Assembly (NCBI GenBank): GCA_023386635.1
Contig: JAEWJH010000094.1
Coordinates: 1-64,000, forward strand
DNA: 64,000 nucleotides
Reading direction: 5' to 3'
Source: Pseudomonadota bacterium
GTDB taxonomy: Bacteria; Pseudomonadota; Alphaproteobacteria; Rhizobiales; Xanthobacteraceae
Below are positions 54,009 through 63,121 of this stretch, piece by piece (position 1 is the first letter of the stretch; the number at the start of each line of letters is the position of its first letter). A model generated the notes under the pieces. That model saw only the letters and a program-made list of their open reading frames with translations. It was not told the DNA's origin and did no database searches. A program made the position numbers and the translations under genes.

Positions 54009-55000
54009 GCCTCCTCCTCGACGAGCGGCAGCGGCTGCGCCGCGCGCAGGATGGCCTCCGCGGCGGCTGACGGTTCACCTGCCTCCGAATTGAGCACCAA
54101 TGGTCTGCATCGTTGCCGCAACGCTGATACGCCGTGTTGCGCGCGCGCGATCAGCCGGATCGGCGGCTTGCCCGGCGTCGGAACAATCGGCAATAGCGCT
54201 ACCGTGGAAAAGTCACGCAAAGCCGCCAGCACTTCGTCCTCCTCCGCCCGCCAGATCAAGGTCAGGCTGCCGTCGGGCCGCAGCAGATCCCGCGCCGCCT
54301 CGACCCAGCGCGGCAACAGATCCTCGGGCGCCATGTGGGCAAGCCGGCGCAACGCATCGGGTGACGACTGCTGACGGTGCGGATCGTTGAACGGCGGATT
54401 CATCAGCACGTGGTCGACGCTGCCGGGCGTGAGCCCCTCATGCGCCAGCGAAGCCGGATCGGTGACGTCGACATGCACCACCCGCGCTCGCTCCTGAAAT
54501 CCATTAAGCGCGATGTTGTCGGCCGCGAGTTCGCACAGCGCCTCGTCGATCTCCGTCAGCGTCACCCTGACGCCTTCGACCCTTCGTGCCAAAGCGAGCC
54601 CCGCGGAGCCGACCCCCGCGCCGAAATCCACCGCATGCTGGCCGGGCTTTGCGTCCACCGCGGCGGCCAGCAGGATCGCGTCATGGCCGACGCGATGGCC
54701 GCGCTTGGGCTGGCGCAAGGTAAGCCGGCCACCGAGCACCGCGTCCTGCGTCACCGCGAGACCCGCGCCCGCCCGCGCATCGGCGCGCAACTCATGGGCG
54801 AGGCCGGCGTCGCGCAGCACGCGCCGCGCCGCCGCGAGATCGTCGTCCGCCACCAGCACCCGCCGCGGCAGAACGCCGAGCGAGCCTTCCAGCACGCTCA
54901 TGTTCTGATCGAACACCAGATGATGGATATCCGCCGCGGCGAGCAGCGCGCCGATCGCCGAGACCAGCACCGTATCGTTAGTCCGCACCAATTCCCGCAA
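54005..55000 (-). CDS. DUF2007 domain fused to a TrmN6-like DNA/RNA methyltransferase
   Basis: A 331-residue two-domain protein. The N-terminal DUF2007 (putative signal-transducing) domain reads RELVRTNDTVLVSAIGALLAAADIHHLVFDQNMSVLEGSLGVLPRRVLV. The C-terminal methyltransferase has the SAM loop VDFGAGVGSAGLALA, acidic TEIDEALCELAADNIALNG, and motif LMNPPFND, which points to N6-adenine or similar methylation of tRNA as in TrmN6. The start chosen is the TTG at 55000 aligning with M-R-E-L-V-R-T-N-D of the family, 20 bases after the glycosyltransferase stop. ATG and GTG starts upstream (55060, 55042) would overlap the previous gene. Confidence 0.87.
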   Translation of the reverse strand: MRELVRTNDTVLVSAIGALLAAADIHHLVFDQNMSVLEGSLGVLPRRVLVADDDLAAARRVLRDAGLAHELRADARAGAGLAVTQDAVLGGRLTLRQPKRGHRVGHDAILLAAAVDAKPGQHAVDFGAGVGSAGLALARRVEGVRVTLTEIDEALCELAADNIALNGFQERARVVHVDVTDPASLAHEGLTPGSVDHVLMNPPFNDPHRQQSSPDALRRLAHMAPEDLLPRWVEAARDLLRPDGSLTLIWRAEEDEVLAALRDFSTVALLPIVPTPGKPPIRLIARAQHGVSALRQRCRPLVLNSEAGEPSAAAEAILRAAQPLPLVEEEA

Positions 55001-55019
55001 CGCCGCCCCCCGGCTTTCC

Positions 55020-56006
55020 TTATCCGCGCTGCCGTTCCTCACCCGGCGCGCGATGCGCAAGATAGGCCATCAGCTTCAATTCGCGCCGGCCGCGCGTCAC
55101 CGTATCGAGGATCAGCCCGCTGGCGAGCGACAGGAACGCCAGCAGCATCAGGCCCATCGACAACACAGCCGTGGGCAGCCGCGGCACCAGCCCGGTCTCG
55201 ACATAGGTGATCGCGATCGGAATGGCGAGAACGATCGACACGAGCGCCAGAAACAGGCCGATCAGGCCGAAACAGGCGAGCGGCCGTTCCGAACGGTAGA
55301 GCTTGCCGATCATCCACAGAATGCGGAAACCGTCGCGCCAGGTGTTGAGCTTGGAGGCGGAGCCTTCCGGCCGTGCGTAATACGGGGTGTCGAGTTCACC
55401 CACCGGCAGCCCGAGATTGAGCGCGTGCACGGTCAACTCGGTCTCGATCTCGAAGCCGCCCGACAGCACCGGGAAGGACTTCACAAAGCGCCGCGAAAAT
55501 ACCCGGTAGCCGGACAGGATATCGGTGAAGCGCTGCCCGAACACCTGCGCGACGAAGCCGGTCAGCACCTTGTTGCCGGTAACGTGGCCGGCCCGATAGG
55601 CCTCCTGCTCGCGATGGACGCGGGTGCCGACCACCATGTCGAGCCGGTCGTCGAGGAGCTTCTGGATCATCGGCCGCGCGCTTGGCGCGTCGTAGGTCGC
55701 GTCGCCGTCCGCCATCACATAGATATCCGCCTCGATGTCGGCGAACATGCGCTTGACGACGTGGCCCTTACCCTGATGTTCCTCGCGATGGACGCTGGCG
55801 CCGGCGGCACGAGCGGCCGCCATCGTCCCGTCGCTCGAATTGTTGTCATAAACGAAGATCGACGCCTCCGGCAGCGCCGAGCGGAAATCCGCCACCACCT
55901 TGGCGATAGCGACCTCTTCGTTGTAACAGGGCACGAGAACGGCGATACGGTAGCTGCCGAGATCGTTGCTGCGAAGCCCCGCGATCGCTTCCCGCCTGTC
56001 CGCCAA
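55020..56006 (-). CDS. GT2 glycosyltransferase (DPM1/polyprenyl-phosphate type)
   Basis: A 328-residue family-2 glycosyltransferase with a C-terminal membrane part. N-terminal motifs are IAVLVPCYNEEVAIAKVVADFRSALPEASIFVYDNNSSDGT, then VMADGDATYDAPSARPMIQKL (DxD-like DGD) and GYRVFSRRFVKSFPVLSGGFEIETELTVHAL. Two transmembrane helices follow (LIGLFLALVSIVLAIPIAITY and AVLSMGLMLLAFLSLASGLIL). It probably makes a lipid-linked sugar or transfers one. The start is a TTG at 56006 because AGGAGAG lies 5 bases upstream and no ATG or GTG is near; longer reading upstream would overlap the divergent polyprenyl synthase region. Confidence 0.9.
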   Translation of the reverse strand: MADRREAIAGLRSNDLGSYRIAVLVPCYNEEVAIAKVVADFRSALPEASIFVYDNNSSDGTMAAARAAGASVHREEHQGKGHVVKRMFADIEADIYVMADGDATYDAPSARPMIQKLLDDRLDMVVGTRVHREQEAYRAGHVTGNKVLTGFVAQVFGQRFTDILSGYRVFSRRFVKSFPVLSGGFEIETELTVHALNLGLPVGELDTPYYARPEGSASKLNTWRDGFRILWMIGKLYRSERPLACFGLIGLFLALVSIVLAIPIAITYVETGLVPRLPTAVLSMGLMLLAFLSLASGLILDTVTRGRRELKLMAYLAHRAPGEERQRG

Positions 56007-56148
56007 AGCCGCTCTCCTGCCTGAGCCTGCGGCATTGTGCCGGAGGCCGGGAATGCCAACGCTTTCCCGCCGACAAGGTTGCGTCGCGGGCTTGCCGCGC
56101 CAGCATAGCGTTTCTATGCTCGCACGTCCTTTGACTTGGAGAACCGTT

Positions 56149-57159
56149 TTGGCCGTTATCGTTCCATTTGAAAGCCAGCAGCAGGCCTCGATCAACCGTC
56201 TGGTCGATCTGGTCGCCCCTGACATGGAACGGGTTAATGCGACCATCCTGTCGCGGACCGGCTCCGACGTCACGATGATCCCGGAGGTGGCGAACCACCT
56301 GATTTCCTCGGGCGGCAAGCGGCTGCGGCCGATGCTGACGCTGGCGATGGCGCAGCTCACCGGCGCGACCGGCGACGGCCATGTGAAGCTCGCCGCTGCG
56401 GTCGAGTTCATGCACACCGCCACCCTGCTGCACGACGACGTGGTCGACGAGAGCGAGATGCGCCGCGGCAAGCTCGCCGCGCGGATGGTCTGGGGCAACG
56501 AGGCCAGCGTGCTGGTCGGCGACTTCCTGCTCGGCCAGGCATTCAAGATGATGGTCGAGGTCGGCAGCCTGCGCGCGCTCGACATCCTGTCGACCGCCGC
56601 CGCGGTGATTGCCGAGGGCGAGGTGATGCAGCTCGCGGCGGCCAAGAACACCGCCACCACCGAGGACGAATATCTCGCGGTGATCCGCGCCAAGACCGCG
56701 GAACTGTTCGGCGCCGCCTGCGAGGTCGGTCCCGTGCTCGCCAGCCGGCCGAAGCCGGAACAGACCGCCTGCCGCTCCTATGGCGTCAATCTCGGCATCG
56801 CCTTCCAGCTCATCGACGATGCGCTGGATTACTCCGGCAAGGCGCAGAAACTCGGCAAGAATGTCGGCGACGACTTCCGCGAGGGGAAGATCACGCTGCC
56901 GGTACTGCTGTCGTTCCGCCGCGGTTCTGAGAGCGACCGCGAGTTCTGGAACCGCACGCTGACGCAGGGCGAGATCAAGGACGGCGATCTCGATCACGCC
57001 ATCGCGCTGATGACGCGGCACCGCGCCATCGAGGATACGATCGGCCGCGCGCATCACTACGGCAATATGGCGAAGGATGCGCTGGCGCTGATCCCGGCCT
57101 GCGAGATGAAGCTCGCTTTGGAAGAAACCGTCGACTTCTGCATCTCGCGCACGCACTGA
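56149..57159 (+). CDS. trans-polyprenyl diphosphate synthase (octaprenyl/decaprenyl type)
   Basis: A 336-residue E-type prenyl synthase elongating FPP with IPP to the long side chain of ubiquinone. Both aspartate motifs are present: LLHDDVVDE (first) and QLIDDALDY (second), with GGKRLRPML and VGDFLLGQAFKMMVEVGS between and after. Start: TTG at 56149, giving M-A-V-I-V-P-F, preceded by GGAGA with 6 bases spacing; an ATG at 56116 would give a poorly conserved extension. It is divergent from the GT2 gene (about 140 bases) and convergent with ispE (11 bases), thus placed beside another isoprenoid gene. Confidence 0.94.
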   Translation: MAVIVPFESQQQASINRLVDLVAPDMERVNATILSRTGSDVTMIPEVANHLISSGGKRLRPMLTLAMAQLTGATGDGHVKLAAAVEFMHTATLLHDDVVDESEMRRGKLAARMVWGNEASVLVGDFLLGQAFKMMVEVGSLRALDILSTAAAVIAEGEVMQLAAAKNTATTEDEYLAVIRAKTAELFGAACEVGPVLASRPKPEQTACRSYGVNLGIAFQLIDDALDYSGKAQKLGKNVGDDFREGKITLPVLLSFRRGSESDREFWNRTLTQGEIKDGDLDHAIALMTRHRAIEDTIGRAHHYGNMAKDALALIPACEMKLALEETVDFCISRTH

Positions 57160-57170
57160 GACATCGAACC

Positions 57171-58064
57171 TCAGCGCAGCGTCGTCACCCTCACCCACCA
57201 GCGCGGCTGCGCGGATGATAACGCGGCCGCCGCCGCTTGAGCCGTCGCGATATCGGGAAACAGCGCGAAGGAGGTCGCCCCCGAGCCGGACATGCGCACC
57301 ACATCGACACCGGGCTGCGCCCGCAGCGCGTCGAGCACATCGCCGATTACCGGCGCGATATGACGCGCCGGCACTTCGAGGTCATTGCCCTGCGCCCGCA
57401 GCCAGTCGCGCAGCTCTGCTCGCGCCTTCGGCGGATTTGGCGGTGCCTGATTTCCATCAACCGGGAGAGCGAGCGCACGGAACACAGCCGCCGTCGCCAC
57501 CGCCACGCGGGGATTGACCAGCACCGCCGGCAGCGGCAGCAAACCAACGGGCGGCCCAAGATCGTGGCCGATGCCGCGCATCACCCGCGCTACCGGAGCG
57601 AGACAGGCCGGCACGTCGGCGCCGACACTTTCCGCTGCAGCGACAATGCGCGGATCGTTCGCGGCGATGCCATTGGCACGCGCCAGCAGCCGCAACGCCG
57701 CCGCGGCGTCCGACGAACCGCCGCCGAGACCGGCGGCCACGGGCAAGTGCTTGTCGAGATCGAACGTGCCGCGCGTCAGATACTCCACTCTCGCCGCCAG
57801 CGCGTCGGCGGCTTTCAGGATCAGATTGGCGGAAGGATCGCCGCAATCGCCGGCACCGGGACCGCTGACACGCAATCCGAAAGCCTCGCCGGGTGTAAAA
57901 CCCACCGTGTCCGCCAGATCGGCGAACGCCACGAGACTGTCGAGATCGTGATAGCCGTCCGCGCGCCGCCGCAGGACGCGCAAGGTCAGGTTGACCTTCG
58001 CCGGCGCTAACTCGGTCAGCGTCTCGCTCACGCTTCGGATCGGCGGCGGATCAGCCGCCGCCAT
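57171..58064 (-). CDS. ispE: 4-diphosphocytidyl-2-C-methyl-D-erythritol kinase
   Basis: A 297-residue GHMP kinase, step 4 of the MEP pathway for IPP/DMAPP. Motif 1 is LAPAKVNLTLRVLRRRADGYHDL, the ATP loop LPVAAGLGGGSSDAAAALRLLARANG is in place, and motif 3 is VVRMSGSGATSFALF. The start ATG is 11 bases inside the upstream TPR gene, since that gene ends at 58051, giving a 14-base overlap. The product feeds isoprenoid synthesis shared with the adjacent convergent polyprenyl synthase. Confidence 0.96.
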   Translation of the reverse strand: MAAADPPPIRSVSETLTELAPAKVNLTLRVLRRRADGYHDLDSLVAFADLADTVGFTPGEAFGLRVSGPGAGDCGDPSANLILKAADALAARVEYLTRGTFDLDKHLPVAAGLGGGSSDAAAALRLLARANGIAANDPRIVAAAESVGADVPACLAPVARVMRGIGHDLGPPVGLLPLPAVLVNPRVAVATAAVFRALALPVDGNQAPPNPPKARAELRDWLRAQGNDLEVPARHIAPVIGDVLDALRAQPGVDVVRMSGSGATSFALFPDIATAQAAAAALSSAQPRWWVRVTTLR

Positions 58065-59850
58065 CCTTCTTCGCCTTTTCGGCGGCTTTCGCCTGCGAGG
58101 ATGTTTCCTCGGTCAGGCCGTTGGCGATCTTCGCCTCGATCTTCGGAAGCTCTTCCGGCTCTGGCTTGAGATCGCGCGCATGCGCCCACTGGAATTTCGC
58201 TTCGAGCACGCGCCCGACGCGCCAATAAGCGTCGCCGAGGTGATCGTTGATGGTCGGGTCTTCCGGCTTGAGATCGACGGCGCGTTCGAGGTTTTTCACC
58301 GCTTCCTCGAAATTGCCGATGCGGTAATAGGCCCAGCCGAGCGAGTCGACGATGTAGCCGTCGTCCGGGCGCTGCTGTACGGCGCGCTTGATCATCGCCA
58401 TGCCCTCATCGAGGTTCAGGCCCTGATCGACCCAGGAGTAGCCGAGATAGTTCAGCACATTGGCCTGCTCGGGGTAGAGCTCCAGCGCCTTCTTGAGATC
58501 GGCTTCCGCCTTCGGCCACTGCTTCGAGCGCTCGTAGCAAATTCCGCGGAAATAGAAGATCAGCCAGTTCGACTTCTGCGGGTTGGCGATCTGCTCGATC
58601 CCCTTGCCGTAGGTGTCGGCACAGGCGGCGAACTCCTTGCGGCTGCGCTGGATATTGCCGAGTGCGACCAGCGCTTCGAGGTCTTTGGGGTTTTCCGCGA
58701 TCAATCCGGTCAGCGCCTTCTTCGCTTCTTCCGGCTTGTCGACGGAATCGAGATTGGTCGCCATCTGGATCGCGGCATTGCGATGCAGCGGCGACGCCTG
58801 CGGCACGCGCTGGTAGACCTTGATCGCCAGTTCCGGCTTCTTCAACGACTCGTAGAGATCCGCGAGCGACAGCAACGCGAGCGGATGCTGCGGCGTGAGG
58901 AACAGGCCGAGCTGCAGATAGACGATCGCGAGATCCTCGCCGCCGCGGCGGCCGAGCGAAGCGCCGAGACCGTACAGCGCTTCCGCCGCGCCGGCCTGCG
59001 CATTGCCGACGATCGGCGGCAGCTTTTCGCCCTTCTTGAGCTTGTCCATCGACGCCACGATCAGCGGATGGCGCGGCAACATCTTGTCGAAGGTCTCGAA
59101 CACCTTCATCGCTTCGTCGGAGGTGCCGTTGCGTGACAGCCAGCTTCCATAAGCCTCGACCACACGCAGCGCCGAGCCGTCGGCCTTGTAGGCGCGCTCG
59201 AACCGCTTGCCGGCATCCTTCTTGCTGCCGGCGGCATCGAGGATCATGCCGGCATGCAGATCCTTGAAGATACTGTACCACTCCGGCCCCGCGAGCCGGT
59301 CGAGCACGCTGATGGCGTTCTTGGTGTCGCCCGCTCCGGCATAGGACCATGCGGTCAGCAGCGTGGCGGTGAGATCGGTGATCGGACCGCGCACCGACTG
59401 GGTCAGATGCGTGCGAGCGGCGGCATATTGCTTCTGCTTGATCGCGCGCACGCCGATGACCAGCCGCGCGACGCGGTCGTTCTTGTCGGCCTGCAGCACG
59501 CGGTCGGCGAGCTTAAGGGATTCATCGACCTCGCCGTCGATCAGGAACGAGAGAAAAGCGCGGTTGAGCAGTTCGCTGTTCTTCGGGTCGTTGCGCAGCG
59601 CCGAACGATAGTAAGCGGCGGCGGCGGCGGCATCGCGCTGCTGGCCGGCGTGGCGCGCGGCCAGATAGCTGCCGGACGCCGTCACCCCCTGCAGGTCCTG
59701 TGGGCTCGGCGCCTGAGCCGCCAGGGTCAGCGGGACGCTTGCGATCAGCAGACCGAGCGCACCAGCCGCGGTGCTCCGGAACAGGCCAGGGACAGTCACC
59801 AGCTTGATCTCCAAAAGCGGCGGATTTCGACATGCAAGCCGATCCGCCAT
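58051..59850 (-). CDS. exported tetratricopeptide-repeat protein
   Basis: A 599-residue TPR protein with an N-terminal signal region (GLFRSTAAGALGLLIASVPLTLAAQA) from the ATG encoding M-A-D-R-L. Around ten to twelve TPR-like repeats run through it, for example AAAYYRSALRNDPKNSELLNRAFLSFL, KNERVARL-type loops, and the C-terminal ALELYPEQANVLNYLGYSWVDQGLNLDEGMAMIKRAVQQRP and LDSLGWAYYRIGNFEEAVKNLERAVDLKPEDPTINDHLGDAYWRVGR. It should act as a periplasmic protein-protein scaffold, as BepA or similar TPR proteins do. The 3' end overlaps ispE by 14 bases. A longer start at 59955 is also open but has no signal-like sequence. Confidence 0.9.
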   Translation of the reverse strand: MADRLACRNPPLLEIKLVTVPGLFRSTAAGALGLLIASVPLTLAAQAPSPQDLQGVTASGSYLAARHAGQQRDAAAAAAYYRSALRNDPKNSELLNRAFLSFLIDGEVDESLKLADRVLQADKNDRVARLVIGVRAIKQKQYAAARTHLTQSVRGPITDLTATLLTAWSYAGAGDTKNAISVLDRLAGPEWYSIFKDLHAGMILDAAGSKKDAGKRFERAYKADGSALRVVEAYGSWLSRNGTSDEAMKVFETFDKMLPRHPLIVASMDKLKKGEKLPPIVGNAQAGAAEALYGLGASLGRRGGEDLAIVYLQLGLFLTPQHPLALLSLADLYESLKKPELAIKVYQRVPQASPLHRNAAIQMATNLDSVDKPEEAKKALTGLIAENPKDLEALVALGNIQRSRKEFAACADTYGKGIEQIANPQKSNWLIFYFRGICYERSKQWPKAEADLKKALELYPEQANVLNYLGYSWVDQGLNLDEGMAMIKRAVQQRPDDGYIVDSLGWAYYRIGNFEEAVKNLERAVDLKPEDPTINDHLGDAYWRVGRVLEAKFQWAHARDLKPEPEELPKIEAKIANGLTEETSSQAKAAEKAKKDGGG

Positions 59851-60005
59851 CGGTGTGGGATGAACGCGCAACGCCACCGAAACGAGTGATTCTCGCAAAC
59901 AATGGCCCGTTTGCAGGTTCCCCGCAAGGCGAGTTGAAGTCGCCTTGCGTCGCAATCAAACGCGGCGAAAGCGCGGCATAACCGCAGCGCTTCCCCGGTT
60001 CACCG

Positions 60006-61658
60006 TTACATATTGGGATAGTTCGGCCCGCCACCACCCTCCGGCGTCACCCAGACGATGTTCTGGTTCGGATCCTTGATGTCGCACGTCTTGCAGTGGA
60101 CGCAGTTCTGCGCGTTGATCACAAAACGGGCATCGCCGCCCTCTTCAACCCACTCATAGACGCCGGCCGGGCAATAGCGGGTCGACGGCCCGGCGAAGAC
60201 GTCATGCTCGGACCGCTTCTGCAACAAGGCGTCCTTGAGCACGAGATGCGAGGGCTGGTCCTCCTCGTGGTTGGTGTTCGACAGGAACACCGAAGACAAC
60301 CGGTCGAAGGTCAGCTTGCCGTCCGGCTTCGGGTAGGCGATCCGCTGGCACTCGGCCGCGGGACGCAAGGTCTCCGAGTCCGGCTTGCCGTGCTTGCGCG
60401 TGCCGAACAGCGAGAAACCGAACGTGTTGGTCCACATATCCAGACCGCCCAGCGCAACGCCGAGCGCGGTTCCGAACCGCGACCACAGCGGCTTGGCGTT
60501 GCGTACGCGGTAGAGATCCTTGCCGATCTCGGAACCGCGCCACGCATCCTCGTAGCCGTGCAACTCATCATTGGCGCGACCGGCGCCGAGCGCCGCCGCC
60601 GCCTGCTCCGCCGCCAGCATGCCGGACAACATCGCGTTATGGCTGCCCTTGATGCGCGGCACGTTGACGAAGCCGGCATCGCAGCCGATCAGCGCGCCGC
60701 CGGGGAACGTCAGCTTCGGCACCGACTGATAGCCGCCTTCAGTGATGGCACGCGCGCCATAAGCGAGGCGCTTGCCGCCGGCGAAGGTGTCGCGCACCAG
60801 CGGATGGGTCTTGAAGCGCTGGAATTCCTCGAACGGCGAGAGATACGGGTTCTGGTAGTTGAGGTGGACGACGAAGCCGACCGACACCAGATTGCCGTCG
60901 AGGTGATAGAGGAACGAGCCGCCGCCGGTCGCATTGTCGAGCGGCCAGCCCATCGTGTGCTGCACCAGGCCGGGCCGGCTGCGCTCCGGCGCCACTTCCC
61001 ACAATTCCTTGAGGCCAAGGCCGAATTTCTGCGGCTCCTTGCCCTCGTCGAGCTTGAAGCGCGCGATCAACTGCTTGCCGAGATTGCCGCGTGCGCCTTC
61101 GGCGAACAGCGTGTACTTGGCCTGCAACTCCATGCCACGGGTGAAGCTGTCCTTCGGCTCGCCGTCCTTGCCGATGCCCATGTCGCCGGTGGCGACGCCG
61201 CGCACCGCGCCGTTGTCGTCGTAGAGCACTTCGGCGGCGGCAAAGCCCGGATAGATTTCGACGCCGAGCCCCTCGGCCTTGGTCGCCAGCCAGCGGCACG
61301 CATTGCCGAGCGAGACGATGTAGTTGCCGTGATTGCTCATCAGCCGCGGCATCAGGATATTCGGCAGCCGCACTGCGCCGGGCTCGGTCAGATAATAGAA
61401 CCGGTCGTCCGTCACCGCGGTCTTCACCGGGCAATCGTCATCGCTGCGCCAGTCCGGGATGAGTTTGTCGAGGCCGACCGGATCGATCACCGCGCCGGAG
61501 AGGATATGCGCGCCGACCTCCGAGCCTTTCTCGACGACGACGACGGAAATATCCGGATTGACCTGTTTCAGGCGGATCGCCGCGGCAAGACCGGCCGGCC
61601 CCGCGCCGACCACCACAACGTCAAATTCCATCGCCTCGCGCGCCGGCAGTTCGGCCAT
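60006..61658 (-). CDS. electron transfer flavoprotein-ubiquinone oxidoreductase
   Basis: A 550-residue inner-membrane-associated ETF-QO passing electrons from ETF to ubiquinone. The FAD loop is VVVVGAGPAGLAAAIRLK near residues 13-30, the quinone-binding region includes LFAEGARGNLGKQLIARFKLD and GGKRLAYGARAITEGGYQS, and the C-terminal [4Fe-4S] cysteines are in RYCPAGVYEW and NAQNCVHCKTCDIKDP. Ends in GGGGPNYPNM, typical. Start is the ATG encoding M-A-E-L-P-A-R with GAGGAA upstream. It should serve acyl-CoA and other flavin dehydrogenases, including those encoded elsewhere. It is divergent from the UDG gene. Confidence 0.97.
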   Translation of the reverse strand: MAELPAREAMEFDVVVVGAGPAGLAAAIRLKQVNPDISVVVVEKGSEVGAHILSGAVIDPVGLDKLIPDWRSDDDCPVKTAVTDDRFYYLTEPGAVRLPNILMPRLMSNHGNYIVSLGNACRWLATKAEGLGVEIYPGFAAAEVLYDDNGAVRGVATGDMGIGKDGEPKDSFTRGMELQAKYTLFAEGARGNLGKQLIARFKLDEGKEPQKFGLGLKELWEVAPERSRPGLVQHTMGWPLDNATGGGSFLYHLDGNLVSVGFVVHLNYQNPYLSPFEEFQRFKTHPLVRDTFAGGKRLAYGARAITEGGYQSVPKLTFPGGALIGCDAGFVNVPRIKGSHNAMLSGMLAAEQAAAALGAGRANDELHGYEDAWRGSEIGKDLYRVRNAKPLWSRFGTALGVALGGLDMWTNTFGFSLFGTRKHGKPDSETLRPAAECQRIAYPKPDGKLTFDRLSSVFLSNTNHEEDQPSHLVLKDALLQKRSEHDVFAGPSTRYCPAGVYEWVEEGGDARFVINAQNCVHCKTCDIKDPNQNIVWVTPEGGGGPNYPNM

Positions 61659-61759
61659 CGGTTCCTCCTGTGGACGCCACCTTGTTTCATTTTTGTCTAA
61701 ACTGGGCAATCGGCCCCGCCGCTGGCATCGTCCCGGCGCAGCCGTGCTAGACTGACGCC

Positions 61760-62575
61760 ATGTCCTCACCCTCATCCGAACAGGCCGCGCGCGATCTGCT
61801 CGCCTTTTATGCCGAGGCCGGCGTCGATGCGCTGGTCGGCGAAGTTCCGGTCGACCGCTTTGCCGTTCCCGAGCCGGCGCCCGTCAAGTCCGCGGGCGGG
61901 ATTGCCGCGCCGCGCCGCCCCGTCGCCGCGCCCGCCGTCCAGCCAAATACGCCGGTCGTCGCGCCCGATGAAGCGGCCATGGCCGCCCGCGCCGCCGCCC
62001 GCAGCGCCGCGACGCTGGAGGACCTGCGGGCAATCCTCGACCGCTTCGACGGCTGCGCGCTCAAGACCACCGCCAAGCAACTCGTGTTCGGCGACGGCAA
62101 TCCGCAGGCGCGGATCATGTTCGTCGGCGAAGCGCCCGGTCGCGACGAGGACATCGAGGGCCGCCCCTTCGTCGGCCGCTCCGGCAAATTGCTCGACCGC
62201 ATGATCAAGGCGATCGGTCTCGAACGCGCCGATACCTACATCACCAACATCATTCCATGGCGGCCGCCGGGAAACCGCGATCCGAGCCCGCAGGAATCGA
62301 TGATCTGCCTGCCGTTCATCCAGCGGCATATCGAACTGGTGAATCCGGAAATCCTGGTGTGTCTCGGCAAGCCGTCGTCGCAGACGCTGCTGAACATCAA
62401 GGACGGCATCCTGAAATCGCGCGGCCGCTGGTATTCCTACGCGATGCCCGAACGGCAAATCCGCGCGATGGTGACGCTGCATCCGGCTTATCTGTTGCGG
62501 CAGCCGAACCAGAAACGGCTGGCCTGGCGCGATTTTCTCGCGATCCAGCAGGCATTGGCATCGCCGCCGGCGTAA
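61760..62575 (+). CDS. uracil-DNA glycosylase, family 4-like
   Basis: A 271-residue glycosylase removing uracil from DNA. Family 4 motif A is GEAPGRDED (123-131) and motif B is HPAYLL (241-246), with GRPFVGRSGKLLDRMI between. Of the four Fe-S cysteines of family 4, only C99 (DGCALK, normally CxxC) and C183 (MICLPF) are present; the CRPP cysteine is W167 (IPWRPPGNR). Hence the cluster is probably absent or unusual. The N-terminal 85 residues are Pro/Ala-rich and variable. It is divergent from ETF-QO. Alternatively it belongs to a cluster-free subgroup of the same fold. Confidence 0.88.
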   Translation: MSSPSSEQAARDLLAFYAEAGVDALVGEVPVDRFAVPEPAPVKSAGGIAAPRRPVAAPAVQPNTPVVAPDEAAMAARAAARSAATLEDLRAILDRFDGCALKTTAKQLVFGDGNPQARIMFVGEAPGRDEDIEGRPFVGRSGKLLDRMIKAIGLERADTYITNIIPWRPPGNRDPSPQESMICLPFIQRHIELVNPEILVCLGKPSSQTLLNIKDGILKSRGRWYSYAMPERQIRAMVTLHPAYLLRQPNQKRLAWRDFLAIQQALASPPA

Positions 62576-62671
62576 GCCACACAACCATGCCGCGAAATAC
62601 GCCGTTAGGGTTTGCTTCACCGGCGTCGCCGACTATCTTGGTGCGAAATCGTTCGTTCCGATGGTGGTGCC

Positions 62672-63121
62672 GTGTCGCGTTCGTGCCTGTCGTCCCTGCT
62701 GATGCCGCTCGTCGGGGCGGTTCTGATTGCCGCATCTCCGGCACTGGCGCAGACCCCATCGACCAACGCCAAATCAACCGACACCAAGCGCTCTGAAACC
62801 AAGGCCGAGACGAAGTCCAAGGCGCACCGCGCGCCCGCCACGCTCGATCTGTCGACGCCGAACGTTATGCAGCGCCGCGTCGTCACCCATGGCGGGCAGC
62901 GGTCCCAAGACGCTACCATGAAGAAGCCGAGCCTCGGCTCGGTCGACTTCGGCGATGGCGAATTGCGCCTCGACGGCGGCCGCAAATCGCGCGACGTGGC
63001 CCATGACGTCACCGGCTTCGACCAGACACCGGGCTCCGCCACCTTCCGGCAACTGGCACCGTCGCAGAAGAGCGGCACGCCGCCTTATGTCGGCTTCACC
63101 TTCAGCCGGCCGAACAACTAG
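62672..63121 (+). CDS. exported hypothetical protein (149 aa)
   Basis: A protein with a signal peptide (SRSCLSSLLMPLVGAVLIAASPALAQ) and a low-complexity Thr/Lys/Ser-rich segment (KSTDTKRSETKAETKSKAHR), then a mature core of unknown type with VMQRRVVTHGG, KPSLGSVDFGDGELRLDGGRKSRDVAHDVTGFDQ and a C-terminal VGFTFSRPNN. I recognise no family. The start is taken as the GTG at 62672, giving a short basic n-region; an in-frame ATG earlier is possible. It follows UDG after 96 bases and converges with the EamA gene without a gap. Confidence 0.68.
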   Translation: MSRSCLSSLLMPLVGAVLIAASPALAQTPSTNAKSTDTKRSETKAETKSKAHRAPATLDLSTPNVMQRRVVTHGGQRSQDATMKKPSLGSVDFGDGELRLDGGRKSRDVAHDVTGFDQTPGSATFRQLAPSQKSGTPPYVGFTFSRPNN

